A stretch of 64,000 bases of DNA from Gilliamella sp. Pas-s25. GTDB lineage: Bacteria; Pseudomonadota; Gammaproteobacteria; Enterobacterales; Orbaceae. This document shows, in pieces, positions 8,592 to 17,543 of the stretch. The notes under the pieces are model-generated. The model searched no databases. It was not told the origin of the DNA and saw only the letters and a list, made by a program, of their open reading frames with translations. The DNA is taken from NCBI RefSeq assembly GCF_009795885.1, contig NZ_WTEV01000008.1:50023-114022 (forward strand), given 5' to 3'. The stretch's first letter is position 1. Each line of letters opens with the position of its first letter. The position numbers and the translations under genes were made by a program.

Positions 8592-11366
8592 TTAACTTTT
8601 GATATAATCACTAGCTTTTTTGCCAGCTTGTATACCAAAAATAATGATATCTGCAACAGCGTTACCTCCTATACGGTTTGCGCCATGTACACCACCCACT
8701 ACCTCACCTGCGGCGAACACGCCTTGAATGACATTTTTATTAGTATCTAAGACTTGTGTTTGGGTATTGATAGTCACACCGCCCATGGTATGATGAACAC
8801 CAGGTGCAATTTTTATTGCATAGAAAGGTCCTTTTTCTATCGGATGACGCATACCCGTTGTTCGTCCAAAATCTTCATCGTGTTTAGTTGTTGCAAACTG
8901 ATTGTATCGTTTTACAGTTATAGTTAATGTGTTGTCATTAATCGATAGTTTTTGAGCTAATTCTTCAATCGTATTTGCTTGGGTAACAAGTTCATTTGCA
9001 ACATATTCTTCAACTGATCTGTTTTCATCACGTACTTGTTGATCAAATAGGATATAAGCATAGTGTTCCGGTAGTTTGATAATCTCAGCTGATACATTGT
9101 CCCGGGTATCTAGTTCATTAACAAATCGTTGGCCTTCTTGCGATACAAGTATCGCGCCCCCACCACGAATAGATTCTGAAATTAAATAAGAAGAGGTTTG
9201 TTCAACCGTTGGGTGGATTTGAATTTCTCCCATATCAACGGTTCCAGCACCAAGCTTTTCAAGTATCATAATACCGGAGCCGGTAGCACCTTTATGATTG
9301 GTGGTGACAAATCCTTTAAGATCAGGGCGATATTTTTCAACCATTGCAGTATTGGCACTAAATCCACCGGTTGCAATAATGACAGCTTTGGTTTTTATCA
9401 TATGAGTTGAACCGTCTTCTTCTAAAACTTTAACGCCAATAACTTTATGGTTTTCGGTTACAATTTCAGTAACTGCTGTATCAAGCATGACTTCGATACC
9501 ACGCTTATTGATATTTCTGACTAGTCCACTGATTAAGAAACCACCTACCGCTGCACCACTTTCTGGGCGGTGTGTTCGATCAATACTCATACCGCCAGTT
9601 GTTGTAATGCCACTTAGTTCAATACCATTATCATCTAACCAATTGATCGCATCAGGTGCATTTTCAACAAAATAATGTAATAAATCAGGATTATTTTTAT
9701 TTTTTCCACCTATCATCGTTTCTTGATAGAAAAGTTCTTTACTGTCTTTGATACCTTTAAATTTTTGGAACTTAGTTTCTGCGGCATTCATACCAGCCGA
9801 AGCTTTATTGGTATTACCGCCAATGACAGACATTTGCTCAACAATTACTACATTTTCACCCAGATCATGCACTTGAATAGCAGCCGCTAGTCCAGCACCA
9901 CCACTACCAACTACTACTACATCGAAAGATTGGTCATTAGGATCGCCACCTTCGGCAATAATCGCCTCTTTGTTAGATTTTGCCATCGCTTTAGTGACAG
10001 CTTTTTTAAAAGCTTCACATTGGGTAGTTGCTCCCGAAATCGTATCAACATGTGGACTATTGGAATCAATAATTCTATTTTTTATAACAGTAAAATTATC
10101 TAGGATATCATTATCAAACTCTTTAGCATTCACTAATGCCATATCCTTAATAAAGTCTTTACCTAATTCAACATTAATAAGAAATTCATAAGATTCGTCG
10201 TTGACTGTTTCTTGATAATTACCTGGTTTAAATTTTTTAACATTAAGATTAACATCACGAATCAAACTTTCAACCAAAGAAAAACGCCATAAAGGTTCAG
10301 GAATATTAAGTTCTTCACGTTTATCACTATTGATAAATAGTTCTAGTTTCTCGCCTTTCTTAATACGGCTTATCCAATCAGGATAAGCAATACAAGCCCG
10401 ACCAACTGCAACTAAGTCATAACCATTGTCTATGGCATTATCAACATCATTTTTATTAATAACATTACCAACCCCCACAACAGGAATTTTAGCTAATGTT
10501 TCTGAACGCATTGCAACATATTTATTGATTAACGGCGTAGGATCTTGTGTATCAACTATTGATGGTCTAAGTGTCGCTCCCATTGAAAAATGGACATAAT
10601 CAAGTCCTTTTTCAGCCAATTTTTCAAGTAAATACATTGTATCATCAAAACGAATTCCTGGGACTTCTAGCTCTTCGGGAGAAAAGCGGTAGCCAACAAT
10701 AAATTCTTCAGATGTTGCATATTGCTTGACCATATTATGGGTAATATCTAAAATAGCAAGCGGGAATCGAGTACGATTATCACGGCTACCGCCCCATTTA
10801 TCGTTCCTTTGATTTGAATTAGGAGAATAGAATTGTTGAATTAAATAAGTATTAGCGCCATGAATCTCTACGCCGTCAAAACCAGCCTGAATAGCTCGAC
10901 GCACGGCTTGACCAAACTTATCAATCATTTCGTCCACTTCATTAGTAGTCAATTCAATTGGCGTAGCAGCATTAGGACGCGGAGCTGCAATTGCACTAGG
11001 CCCCACAGGAGATTGTCCACCAATGAGTTTAGGTTCGACCATTCTTCCGCCATGATATACTTGAATGATTGCTTTAGAGCCTTGTTCTTTAATAGCTTGA
11101 GCAATTTTAGCTAATCCTTCAATTTTATCGTCACTATCTAAACCAATCGCTCCAGGAAAAGCTAATCCCTTATTATCGACAAATCCACATTCAACAATAA
11201 TAGCTCCTATGTCACCAGATCTTACACGATAATATTCGATCAAGTCATGAGTAACAGAACCATCATAAAAACCAGAACATGTTGTCATTGGTGCCATCAT
11301 TATACGGTTTTTTAATTCAACACCATTGGGTAGCGTTAACGATTTAAAAATATTTTCATTTTGCAT
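8592..11366 (-). CDS. Soluble three-domain NADH:fumarate reductase
   Basis: A 924-residue flavoprotein. Residues 1-345 are an old-yellow-enzyme/NADH:flavin oxidoreductase barrel (APMTTC, YHGGR, GVEIHGAN, GVGNV, GRACIAYP). Residues 385-465 form an FMN_bind domain with D441-T-I-S-G-A-T447, the ApbE flavinylation site. Residues 481-924 are a flavocytochrome-c/FAD_binding_2 fumarate reductase with GSGGAGLAAA. Fumarate-site residues of Shewanella Fcc3 have counterparts: His718, Ser730-Glu731 (Thr-Glu in Fcc3), Arg755, His859 and Arg898. No signal peptide, so it is cytosolic. This domain order matches the NADH:fumarate oxidoreductase described from Klebsiella and trypanosomatids. Related enzymes reduce acrylate or urocanate; the conserved site favours fumarate. 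It heads the operon with apbE and the carrier. Confidence 0.9.
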   Translation of the reverse strand: MQNENIFKSLTLPNGVELKNRIMMAPMTTCSGFYDGSVTHDLIEYYRVRSGDIGAIIVECGFVDNKGLAFPGAIGLDSDDKIEGLAKIAQAIKEQGSKAIIQVYHGGRMVEPKLIGGQSPVGPSAIAAPRPNAATPIELTTNEVDEMIDKFGQAVRRAIQAGFDGVEIHGANTYLIQQFYSPNSNQRNDKWGGSRDNRTRFPLAILDITHNMVKQYATSEEFIVGYRFSPEELEVPGIRFDDTMYLLEKLAEKGLDYVHFSMGATLRPSIVDTQDPTPLINKYVAMRSETLAKIPVVGVGNVINKNDVDNAIDNGYDLVAVGRACIAYPDWISRIKKGEKLELFINSDKREELNIPEPLWRFSLVESLIRDVNLNVKKFKPGNYQETVNDESYEFLINVELGKDFIKDMALVNAKEFDNDILDNFTVIKNRIIDSNSPHVDTISGATTQCEAFKKAVTKAMAKSNKEAIIAEGGDPNDQSFDVVVVGSGGAGLAAAIQVHDLGENVVIVEQMSVIGGNTNKASAGMNAAETKFQKFKGIKDSKELFYQETMIGGKNKNNPDLLHYFVENAPDAINWLDDNGIELSGITTTGGMSIDRTHRPESGAAVGGFLISGLVRNINKRGIEVMLDTAVTEIVTENHKVIGVKVLEEDGSTHMIKTKAVIIATGGFSANTAMVEKYRPDLKGFVTTNHKGATGSGIMILEKLGAGTVDMGEIQIHPTVEQTSSYLISESIRGGGAILVSQEGQRFVNELDTRDNVSAEIIKLPEHYAYILFDQQVRDENRSVEEYVANELVTQANTIEELAQKLSINDNTLTITVKRYNQFATTKHDEDFGRTTGMRHPIEKGPFYAIKIAPGVHHTMGGVTINTQTQVLDTNKNVIQGVFAAGEVVGGVHGANRIGGNAVADIIIFGIQAGKKASDYIKS

Positions 11367-11649
11367 TTTTATATACCTAACATTTAATCTTTTTCGTTTT
11401 CAATAATGATAACATTACCAATAGTCATTCTCCACTTACATTAATTTCATTAATAGTTGGTGTATCATTTTTTCGACAAAAATTTTTCTTGATTTATTAA
11501 TTGATTAGAAAATTATCGATATAAATAAAATAAGACTTTACTTATTTTTCATACTTGACTGTGTTTGAAGTGTCTACTGTATAGCTATAAATCTAAAAAA
11601 TAATATTGTAACCATTTCATTTAGTTACATATTTTTTAATATTTTTATA

Positions 11650-11677
11650 TTGAATTTTAAATTTGAACAGCTAAAAT
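11650..11677 (+). promoter_or_regulatory. Promoter of the leader-dihydroorotate dehydrogenase unit
   Basis: TTGAAT (11650-11655), a 16-base spacer and TAAAAT (11672-11677). It would start transcription near 11684, just ahead of the short leader frame at 11709. The region 11367-11649 between this and the divergent fumarate reductase gene shows no gene and no motif I can defend. Confidence 0.5.
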
Positions 11678-11708
11678 GCCTTAAAGTTAACAAAAAGAGA
11701 ATATTAGA

Positions 11709-11810
11709 ATGTTTGGAATACCCATTAACAAATTAAAATCAAAATTATCTTTTTATTCTCTACTTGCCCTATTTTTAAATCCTCCTTCATGGAGGATTTT
11801 TTTTGGTTAA
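11709..11810 (+). CDS. Putative 33-residue leader peptide overlapping an attenuator
   Basis: ATG 11709 is preceded by AAAGAGA (11694-11700) at good spacing and opens 33 codons (start MFGIPINKLKSK, end SWRIFFG). The stop is at 11808-11810. The frame runs through the terminator hairpin at 11777-11804 and ends just beyond its T tract. That is the geometry of the E. coli pyrBI leader (PyrL), where coupled translation disrupts the hairpin when UTP is scarce and polymerase pauses at U-rich sites. U-rich runs precede the hairpin here too. The downstream gene is a dihydroorotate dehydrogenase, a pyrimidine enzyme. The peptide sequence is not expected to matter. Confidence 0.5.
   Translation: MFGIPINKLKSKLSFYSLLALFLNPPSWRIFFG
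11777..11804 (+). terminator. Intrinsic terminator / attenuator
   Basis: Nine-bp stem AAATCCTCC (11777-11785) and GGAGGATTT (11791-11799), loop TTCAT, with a run of eight T through 11804. It lies between a good promoter and the gene at 11880, inside a translated leader frame, so it probably acts as an attenuator. Confidence 0.8.
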
Positions 11811-11879
11811 AAAACAGTTTTTTTACCATTTCAAATTAATAATCAATTTACTTTAAGACATGCATAATCAGGAGAGAGT

Positions 11880-12944
11880 ATGAAATCTTTAACACCTTTT
11901 TATAATCCAAGTATAAGCTACGAAGATAATTATGCTCAAGGCCCCTTTGGGCTTTTTGCACAACTCGATAAAGCACAACAAATCCCAACAACAATTTCAA
12001 AATTCTTAAATGTTGAGGTCAATTTACCATTTGGGATGCCAGCGGGTCCACTATTAAATGCAAACTATATTAAAGCTGCTTTTGCTTATGGATTTGACTT
12101 ATGTGTATATAAAACGGTCAGAACTAAGCTACATAAATGCCATCCTTTACCTAATGTTTTATCTGTTCATCCTAAACATAAATTATCATGCAATCTAGAT
12201 ACAGTATTAGCTGATACCAATTATGATCAGCCATTATCAATTACCAACTCATTTGGCGTGCCTTCATTTTCACCTGATATTTGGCAACCCGATATGGCTG
12301 ACGCTGTAAAATCGGCTGGCAATGGACAATGTGTTATAGGTAGTTTTCAAGGAACACAAGGTAATGGAGAAATAGAAAAAGATTATGCTTTAGCAGCAAA
12401 ATTAGTTAAAGAAACCAATGCACCTATTCTTGAAGCAAATTTAAGTTGCCCAAATGAAGGAGCAAGCAAACTACTTTGCTTTGATGTAGATAAAGTTGAA
12501 CGAATAGTCAATGCTATTAAAACTGCTGTGCCTGATCGTCCACTTATTTTAAAACTAGCGTATTTTCCTGATGATGAAAAGATTATTTCTTTATTAACTC
12601 GTGTCGGAGCTATCATTGACGGTTTAAGCGCCATCAACACATTATCGGCTAAACCCGTTGATGCTAAAGGTCTCCCTGCCTTAGGTGAAAATAGAAAAGA
12701 AGGTGGAATTTGTGGCGATGCAATTCGTTGGGCTGGCTTAGATATGGTAAGTCGTTTAGCTAAATATCGTAAACAGATGAATCTAAAATTTGCTATAGTG
12801 GGCGTCGGTGGAGTTGGTTCTAGTGAACATTATCATCAATTTATAAAAAGTGGTGCTGATGCTGTTATGAGTGCAACGGGTGCTATGTGGAACCCCCTCC
12901 TTGCGATAGAAATCAAGAAAGGCCTTTTGAATGAGAATAGATAA
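11880..12944 (+). CDS. Dihydroorotate dehydrogenase, class-1-like
   Basis: A 354-residue TIM-barrel flavoprotein of the dihydroorotate dehydrogenase family. The loop NLSCPN carries Cys, the catalytic base of class 1 enzymes (class 2 enzymes such as E. coli PyrD have Ser). FMN-phosphate glycines are in GVGGVGSSEHY and the SGADAVMSATGAM segment. There is no N-terminal membrane helix, so it is soluble. Class 1A enzymes use fumarate as electron acceptor, and the neighbouring operon is for fumarate reduction. It is longer than typical class 1A proteins (about 310 residues) and diverges between residues 90 and 150, so a related flavin oxidoreductase role is possible. Start ATG 11880 follows AGGAGAG closely. 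Confidence 0.7.
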   Translation: MKSLTPFYNPSISYEDNYAQGPFGLFAQLDKAQQIPTTISKFLNVEVNLPFGMPAGPLLNANYIKAAFAYGFDLCVYKTVRTKLHKCHPLPNVLSVHPKHKLSCNLDTVLADTNYDQPLSITNSFGVPSFSPDIWQPDMADAVKSAGNGQCVIGSFQGTQGNGEIEKDYALAAKLVKETNAPILEANLSCPNEGASKLLCFDVDKVERIVNAIKTAVPDRPLILKLAYFPDDEKIISLLTRVGAIIDGLSAINTLSAKPVDAKGLPALGENRKEGGICGDAIRWAGLDMVSRLAKYRKQMNLKFAIVGVGGVGSSEHYHQFIKSGADAVMSATGAMWNPLLAIEIKKGLLNENR

Positions 12945-12961
12945 TTGAAAAAAATAAACCG

Positions 12962-12984
12962 TTACAGGGTAACTTACCCTGTAA
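12962..12984 (+). terminator. Hairpin after the dihydroorotate dehydrogenase gene
   Basis: Near-perfect palindrome TTACAGGGTAA / TTACCCTGTAA, 17 bases after the stop codon, followed by only a short T-rich stretch. It may end the transcript; the lack of a T run lowers confidence. Confidence 0.45.
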
Positions 12985-13077
12985 TTCCATTTTCAACAAT
13001 AATTTTGTACGATCCTGCTTTATTTATTTTTACTGGCAAAAAATAGACTAAATAGATTTGAATAAGATTTGATGAAT

Positions 13078-13154
13078 TGGCGGAACGGACGGGGCTCGAA
13101 CCCGCGACCCCCTGCGTGACAGGCAGGTATTCTAACCAACTGAACTACCGCTCC
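13078..13154 (-). tRNA. tRNA-Asp (GTC)
   Basis: The minus strand reads GGAGCGGTAGTTCAGTTGG at the 5' end, an anticodon loop CTGTCAC (anticodon GTC) and a T arm GGTTCGAGCC, with acceptor stem and encoded CCA (77 nt). It is nearly identical to E. coli tRNA-Asp, which also sits beside dnaQ (aspV). Confidence 0.97.
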
Positions 13155-13199
13155 GCTTTTGTTTGATAGTTTTAATGCTAAAACATTAAAGTAGGCGTG

Positions 13200-13228
13200 A
13201 TGTTAAAGATTTTTTTTATCATCGTCAA
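13200..13228 (-). promoter_or_regulatory. tRNA-Asp promoter
   Basis: On the minus strand TTGACG (13223-13228), 17 bases, TAACAT (13200-13205), followed by a G+C-rich stretch typical of stable-RNA promoters. It lies 45 bases before the tRNA. Confidence 0.65.
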
Positions 13229-13268
13229 TAAAATTTTTAAAATTAACGTTTAATTGACTATAAAGCAA

Positions 13269-14006
13269 TCACTTATTCAAATTCCATAGTGCTCCACCAC
13301 TTTTTTTATCAATTTTTTTTAAAACTGATTCATGTTCAGAAAGCTCATATTCAGTTGCTTTGATTACTTTTAAAGGCACGCCGTTACGTTCTACTCTTTT
13401 TATTATATTATTTTCCGATGAAGATGAGTTATTATCCTCTGCATTAAAAGATAAAGTTGTTTGCCCCCCCGTCATCGCTAAATACACTTCAGCTAAAATC
13501 TCGGCATCTAATAACGCGCCGTGCAGCGTTCTGTGAGAGTTATCAATTTGATAGCGCTCACATAATACATCTAGGTTATTACGTTTACCAGGAAATAGGC
13601 GCCTTGCCATGGCTAAGGTATCAGTAACAATACAATGATCAGCAGTTTTAAAATCCAACCCACAAAGACGAAATTCATAATCCATAAAGCCAACATCAAA
13701 CGAAGCATTGTGGATAATTAATTCAGCGCCATCAATAAATTTAATAAAATCATGCGCTATATTTTTAAAAATCGGCTTATCTTTAACAAAATCGTCACTT
13801 ATGCCATGCACTTTAAATGCATCTTCATCAATTAAGCGTTCTGGATTAATGTAAACATGAAAATGGTTACCCGTTAAACGGCGATTAATGACTTCAACAG
13901 CACCAATTTCAATAATCTTATGCCCTTCATAGTGATTATTACCTTCTTGGTTCATACCAGTTGTTTCAGTATCTAATACAATTTGTCGAGTAGAATGATT
14001 TATCAC
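13269..14006 (-). CDS. dnaQ: DNA polymerase III epsilon subunit (3'-5' proofreading exonuclease)
   Basis: Proofreading subunit of the replicative polymerase core. The exonuclease domain occupies residues 1-180 with ExoI VLDTETTGMN (catalytic Asp and Glu), ExoII in HNASFDVGFMDYE and ExoIII in HGALLDAEILAEVY. A low-complexity linker (DNNSSSSENN, around 200) leads to the C-terminal tail that in E. coli binds the alpha subunit. The 245 residues match the E. coli length of 243. It is divergent from rnhA, as in E. coli. Confidence 0.96.
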   Translation of the reverse strand: MINHSTRQIVLDTETTGMNQEGNNHYEGHKIIEIGAVEVINRRLTGNHFHVYINPERLIDEDAFKVHGISDDFVKDKPIFKNIAHDFIKFIDGAELIIHNASFDVGFMDYEFRLCGLDFKTADHCIVTDTLAMARRLFPGKRNNLDVLCERYQIDNSHRTLHGALLDAEILAEVYLAMTGGQTTLSFNAEDNNSSSSENNIIKRVERNGVPLKVIKATEYELSEHESVLKKIDKKSGGALWNLNK

Positions 14007-14229
14007 TTGCTTCTCTTTTTATATCAATGATTGGGAAAAAACTTTTTTAGTGGTATAGTCTAACACCAAAAAACTTTAATGTTGATACCTTCATAAATGA
14101 TATAATCGTCAATTTACTAAAGTTATAGAATAATAGTAAATAAATTAAATGGCTGTTAATTTGCATATTCAATTAAAATAAACAATAGATTTAAATCGAT
14201 TCCCAATAATTATTAAATAAATTTAAAAA

Positions 14230-14703
14230 ATGTTAAAAAAAATCGAAATATATACAGATGGTTCTTGCCTTGGTAATCCAGGCCCCGGTGGTTATGCTGC
14301 TATTTTAAAATATAAACAAACTGAAAAGATATTATCGAAAGGTTTTTTTAAAACGACTAATAATCGCATGGAATTATTAGCTGCAATTGTGGCTTTAGAA
14401 CAATTAAAGCAACCTTGTCAAATTGAGTTATATTCTGATAGTCAATATTTGCGTAACGGTATTATGAATTGGATCCACGGTTGGAAAAAAAATGGTTGGA
14501 AGACAGCTAGCAAACAACCAGTAAAAAATGTCGACTTATGGAAAAAGCTTGATGAATTAGTACAACCTCATAACATTAAGTGGATTTGGGTCAAAGGTCA
14601 TGCTGGCCATATTGAAAATGAGCGTTGTGACATTATAGCTAAAACACAAGCCCAATCCCCTACTGTGCAAGACGCTATATTTGAACAATCTCTAAATGAT
14701 TAA
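14230..14703 (+). CDS. rnhA: Ribonuclease HI
   Basis: Cleaves the RNA strand of RNA-DNA hybrids. The 157-residue protein keeps all four acidic catalytic residues: Asp10 in [14 protein letters not shown], Glu in [10 protein letters not shown], Asp in YSDSQYL, and Asp in NERCDIIAK. The basic handle [12 protein letters not shown] is present. The length matches E. coli RNase HI (155). It is divergent from dnaQ with a 223-base A+T-rich shared promoter region in which no strong motif stands out. Confidence 0.96.
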   Translation: MLKKIEIYTDGSCLGNPGPGGYAAILKYKQTEKILSKGFFKTTNNRMELLAAIVALEQLKQPCQIELYSDSQYLRNGIMNWIHGWKKNGWKTASKQPVKNVDLWKKLDELVQPHNIKWIWVKGHAGHIENERCDIIAKTQAQSPTVQDAIFEQSLND

Positions 14704-14778
14704 TTTATCAAAATACTTTTATGAAACTGATATAAATTTACTTGCTTTTAAATAGATAACTGATGGTATAAAAATAAT

Positions 14779-15507
14779 ATGTATCAACTGAATAGCATCA
14801 AATCCTTAAAAGATAATTATATTTGGATTCTAAGCAACTCTGATAATCAAGCCGTAATTATTGATCCTGGCGAAGCTGGACCTGTCATTAATTATATTAA
14901 AAAGAATAAATTATTCCCCCTTGGAATCCTACTTACCCATCACCATATTGATCACACTGGTGGGGTGTGTGAATTAAAAGCTCAATATCAGCATATTGAT
15001 GTTTACGGCCCTAGCGAAATCGATTTGCCGATTAATTATCTTATTAATCAAGATAAAGTTTGTATTGGTAACTTTAGCTTTGATGTTATAGCTGTACCAG
15101 GACATACTCTTGGGCATTTAGCTTATTATTGCTACCCTTATTTGTTTTCTGGCGATACTTTATTTTCGGCTGGTTGCGGAAGGGTTTTTGAGGGTACTTA
15201 TCAACAAATGTTAGATTCATTAGAACATTTAAAACGGCTGCCTGATGATACTTTAATCTGTGCAGGTCATGAATATACTCTATCAAATTTAGCCTTTGCG
15301 TCCCACATATTGCCTAATGATAAAAACATCAAAAGCTATATAGATCTGATTTCAAAAAAATCAAAAACATTACCGTCTATTTTGTCTAAAGAAAAGCAAA
15401 TTAACTTATTTTTGCGATGCCATGAACATCAATTACAAAATAAGTTCAATTTTAATAATGAGTTAGATTTGTTTGTTTTTTTTAGGAGCCAAAAAGACAT
15501 TTTTTAG
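14779..15507 (+). CDS. gloB: Hydroxyacylglutathione hydrolase (glyoxalase II)
   Basis: Hydrolyses S-lactoylglutathione to D-lactate and glutathione in methylglyoxal detoxification. The metallo-beta-lactamase fold shows THHHIDHTGG as the first metal-binding motif, VPGHTLGHLAYY, FSGDTLFSAGCGRVFEGT and CAGHEYTLSNL. The C-terminal substrate-binding helices end at residue 242, slightly short of the E. coli enzyme (251). It sits between rnhA and mltD as in E. coli. gshA 2 kb downstream makes the glutathione it needs. Confidence 0.93.
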   Translation: MYQLNSIKSLKDNYIWILSNSDNQAVIIDPGEAGPVINYIKKNKLFPLGILLTHHHIDHTGGVCELKAQYQHIDVYGPSEIDLPINYLINQDKVCIGNFSFDVIAVPGHTLGHLAYYCYPYLFSGDTLFSAGCGRVFEGTYQQMLDSLEHLKRLPDDTLICAGHEYTLSNLAFASHILPNDKNIKSYIDLISKKSKTLPSILSKEKQINLFLRCHEHQLQNKFNFNNELDLFVFFRSQKDIF

Positions 15508-15547
15508 GTATAATATTAAACTTAATTTGGGTAAAACTTACGAAATA

Positions 15548-16783
15548 ATGAAAAAGTTATTAATATTTACAACATTATGTTTGTTTCTAGGTGCGTGCCA
15601 TCATCATGCACCGCGATATAATCCTGTTGTTAGAATAAAGTATTCGAAAAACACGGCTAATAACAGAAGTAATTCTAGTAGTTATGTATCTATCACTCAG
15701 AATCCATGGCAATATATGCTCAATCAGATTGATGCCAATGTTCCTGAAAATGGCCGAATTAAAGCAGAACGAGAACGGTTATTACGTAATCCTAAAGGAT
15801 TTGAAACGGTTGCCTTACGTTCTGAACCTTATGTTTATTACATTATTAATCAACTTCGTAGAAATAATCTACCTGCTGAATTAGCTTTAGTTCCTCTTAT
15901 TGAGAGCGCTTATGACCCACTTGCAACATCACCTGCACAAGCTGCGGGGTTGTGGCAATTTGTGCCAGTTACAGCTAGAGAGTATGGGTTACAACAAAGT
16001 AATTCATTTGATGCCCGTAGGGATCTAATTGCCTCCACTAATTCTGCAATATCGCTGCTGCAAAATTTAAATAACCGTTTTAATGGAGACTGGCTTTTAA
16101 CACTAGCAGCTTATAATGCGGGTGAAGGTCGAGTCAGAAAAGCCATTGAGAAAAATCAGGCAAAAGGTTTACCAACAAATTATTGGTCATTAGACTTGCC
16201 AACTGAAACCATGCACTATGTGCCTAAAATTTTAGCTATCATTGATATTGTTAAAAATAATAAACGATATGGCATTAAATTACCTGATTGTAATTACGAA
16301 AATTCGCTTGTTAGAATTGATATTTCTAAAAATATTTCATTAGCTAAAATTGCTAAATATTCTAAACTATCGCTTGATGAATTAACAACATATAATGCAG
16401 GGTATGTACAACAAACAGTAAATGGTCCTTTTCATCTGCTTGTTCCTTATACACATGCTCATGATTTATTTAAAAAATTACAAAAAGAAAATCTTGTTGC
16501 AAATGAAATTACAGAACTTCTACAAGATACTCCACATGCTAATAAGCCATTTGAATTTAGATCAAGTTTCATTCAAAGCAACAGCATTGTAAGTAGAGAT
16601 AACTTCTCTAGAAATGAAAAAAAGATTGCTTATCTTGTCAAAGCAGGAGATAGTTTATACTCCATAGCAAAAAATTATCGTGTAAAAATTACTGATATAT
16701 TGCAGTGGAATAATCTAAAAAATTCTAGAGTTCAAGAAGGTGATATATTAACAATCAATCTTGCCAATGCTAATCCAATCTAA
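15548..16783 (+). CDS. mltD: Membrane-bound lytic murein transglycosylase D
   Basis: Outer-membrane lipoprotein cleaving peptidoglycan glycan strands to 1,6-anhydromuramic ends. ATG 15548 gives a lipoprotein signal MKKLLIFTTLCLFLGAC with lipidated Cys17; the longer frame from 15473 overlaps gloB and buries it. The SLT domain (about residues 85-220) has the catalytic Glu in PLIESAYDPLATSP and AAGLWQFVP, then LLTLAAYNAGEGRVRKAI. One clear LysM module is at the C-terminus (AYLVKAGDSLYSIAKNYRV), with a degenerate one near 260-310. E. coli MltD (452 aa) has two clear modules, so this 411-residue form is reduced. Confidence 0.92.
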   Translation: MKKLLIFTTLCLFLGACHHHAPRYNPVVRIKYSKNTANNRSNSSSYVSITQNPWQYMLNQIDANVPENGRIKAERERLLRNPKGFETVALRSEPYVYYIINQLRRNNLPAELALVPLIESAYDPLATSPAQAAGLWQFVPVTAREYGLQQSNSFDARRDLIASTNSAISLLQNLNNRFNGDWLLTLAAYNAGEGRVRKAIEKNQAKGLPTNYWSLDLPTETMHYVPKILAIIDIVKNNKRYGIKLPDCNYENSLVRIDISKNISLAKIAKYSKLSLDELTTYNAGYVQQTVNGPFHLLVPYTHAHDLFKKLQKENLVANEITELLQDTPHANKPFEFRSSFIQSNSIVSRDNFSRNEKKIAYLVKAGDSLYSIAKNYRVKITDILQWNNLKNSRVQEGDILTINLANANPI

Positions 16784-17543
16784 AATTTACTAATAGAGGA
16801 TTATGATCTGATGTGGTTGTGCTAATAATTTCAGCTGCATCAAGTTGTAATCCTCGGTAAAAAATAAAATCTAACGGTCTGCCCATAAATTTCTTACGAA
16901 TATCAATTGAAAAATTAACAGGCTTAAGTTCAATTGAATGAACAAGATGATACAATAAATTCAGTCGCTGCCTACTCCATGCATTAAAATCCCCAGCCAA
17001 AATAACTGGACCAGTATGTTCTTTTATTCGGGTTAATAATATGCGGATTTGTTGCTGGTATATTTTTACACCAATACTAAAATTTACAGCATGAATATTC
17101 GCAACTAATAACTGTTGCTTAGAATCTCTAATCGGATAAATAGTAATTAAAGCAGATTTAGGAACACGAATTAATGGTTCTTTTTCTCTAAAAGAAAAAA
17201 GTGACGTTGGTAACGAGTCAGAGATTGTCATAACCCCAGCATAAATATTGTTAAAACAATATGCTGGGACATGATCGGCAATTTTATTGTGCTGTGAAAT
17301 AAAATGAAGTAACGGTAATGTTGCTTGTGCTTCTTGTAATAAGATTAGTTTAGTTTTATCAGCATATTGTTTGAGTACAGTAATACAATCAGATTTTTTT
17401 TGTTTAAAAATATTCCAAACTAAAACAGTAAATGATGTTTGATCAATTAACGGTTTATTAACTGTAATTTGTTGGTTAGGCAAGAGCAACTCAACTTCGT
17501 TGCTTGCCCGATAACGTAAAGTATAACATCGATTTTTAAACAT
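16770..17543 (-). CDS. yafD: YafD-like endonuclease/exonuclease/phosphatase family protein
   Basis: A 257-residue member of the EEP superfamily (DNase I/AP endonuclease fold). Motifs are [14 protein letters not shown] (metal-binding Glu), NIHAVNFS, the catalytic [10 protein letters not shown] and TSDHNPLLV. It aligns with E. coli YafD over its length, from memory. The physiological substrate of YafD is not established. Its 3' end overlaps the mltD 3' end by 14 bases (convergent). Its start overlaps the gshA 3' end by 8 bases, so it is co-transcribed with gshA. Confidence 0.85.
   Translation of the reverse strand: MFKNRCYTLRYRASNEVELLLPNQQITVNKPLIDQTSFTVLVWNIFKQKKSDCITVLKQYADKTKLILLQEAQATLPLLHFISQHNKIADHVPAYCFNNIYAGVMTISDSLPTSLFSFREKEPLIRVPKSALITIYPIRDSKQQLLVANIHAVNFSIGVKIYQQQIRILLTRIKEHTGPVILAGDFNAWSRQRLNLLYHLVHSIELKPVNFSIDIRKKFMGRPLDFIFYRGLQLDAAEIISTTTSDHNPLLVNFRLD

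Noticed and set aside
11480..11530. FNR-like half sites (TTGAT) upstream of the fumarate reductase gene
   Set aside because: Two TTGAT halves are present but not in the inverted arrangement with four-base spacing, so FNR control cannot be claimed.
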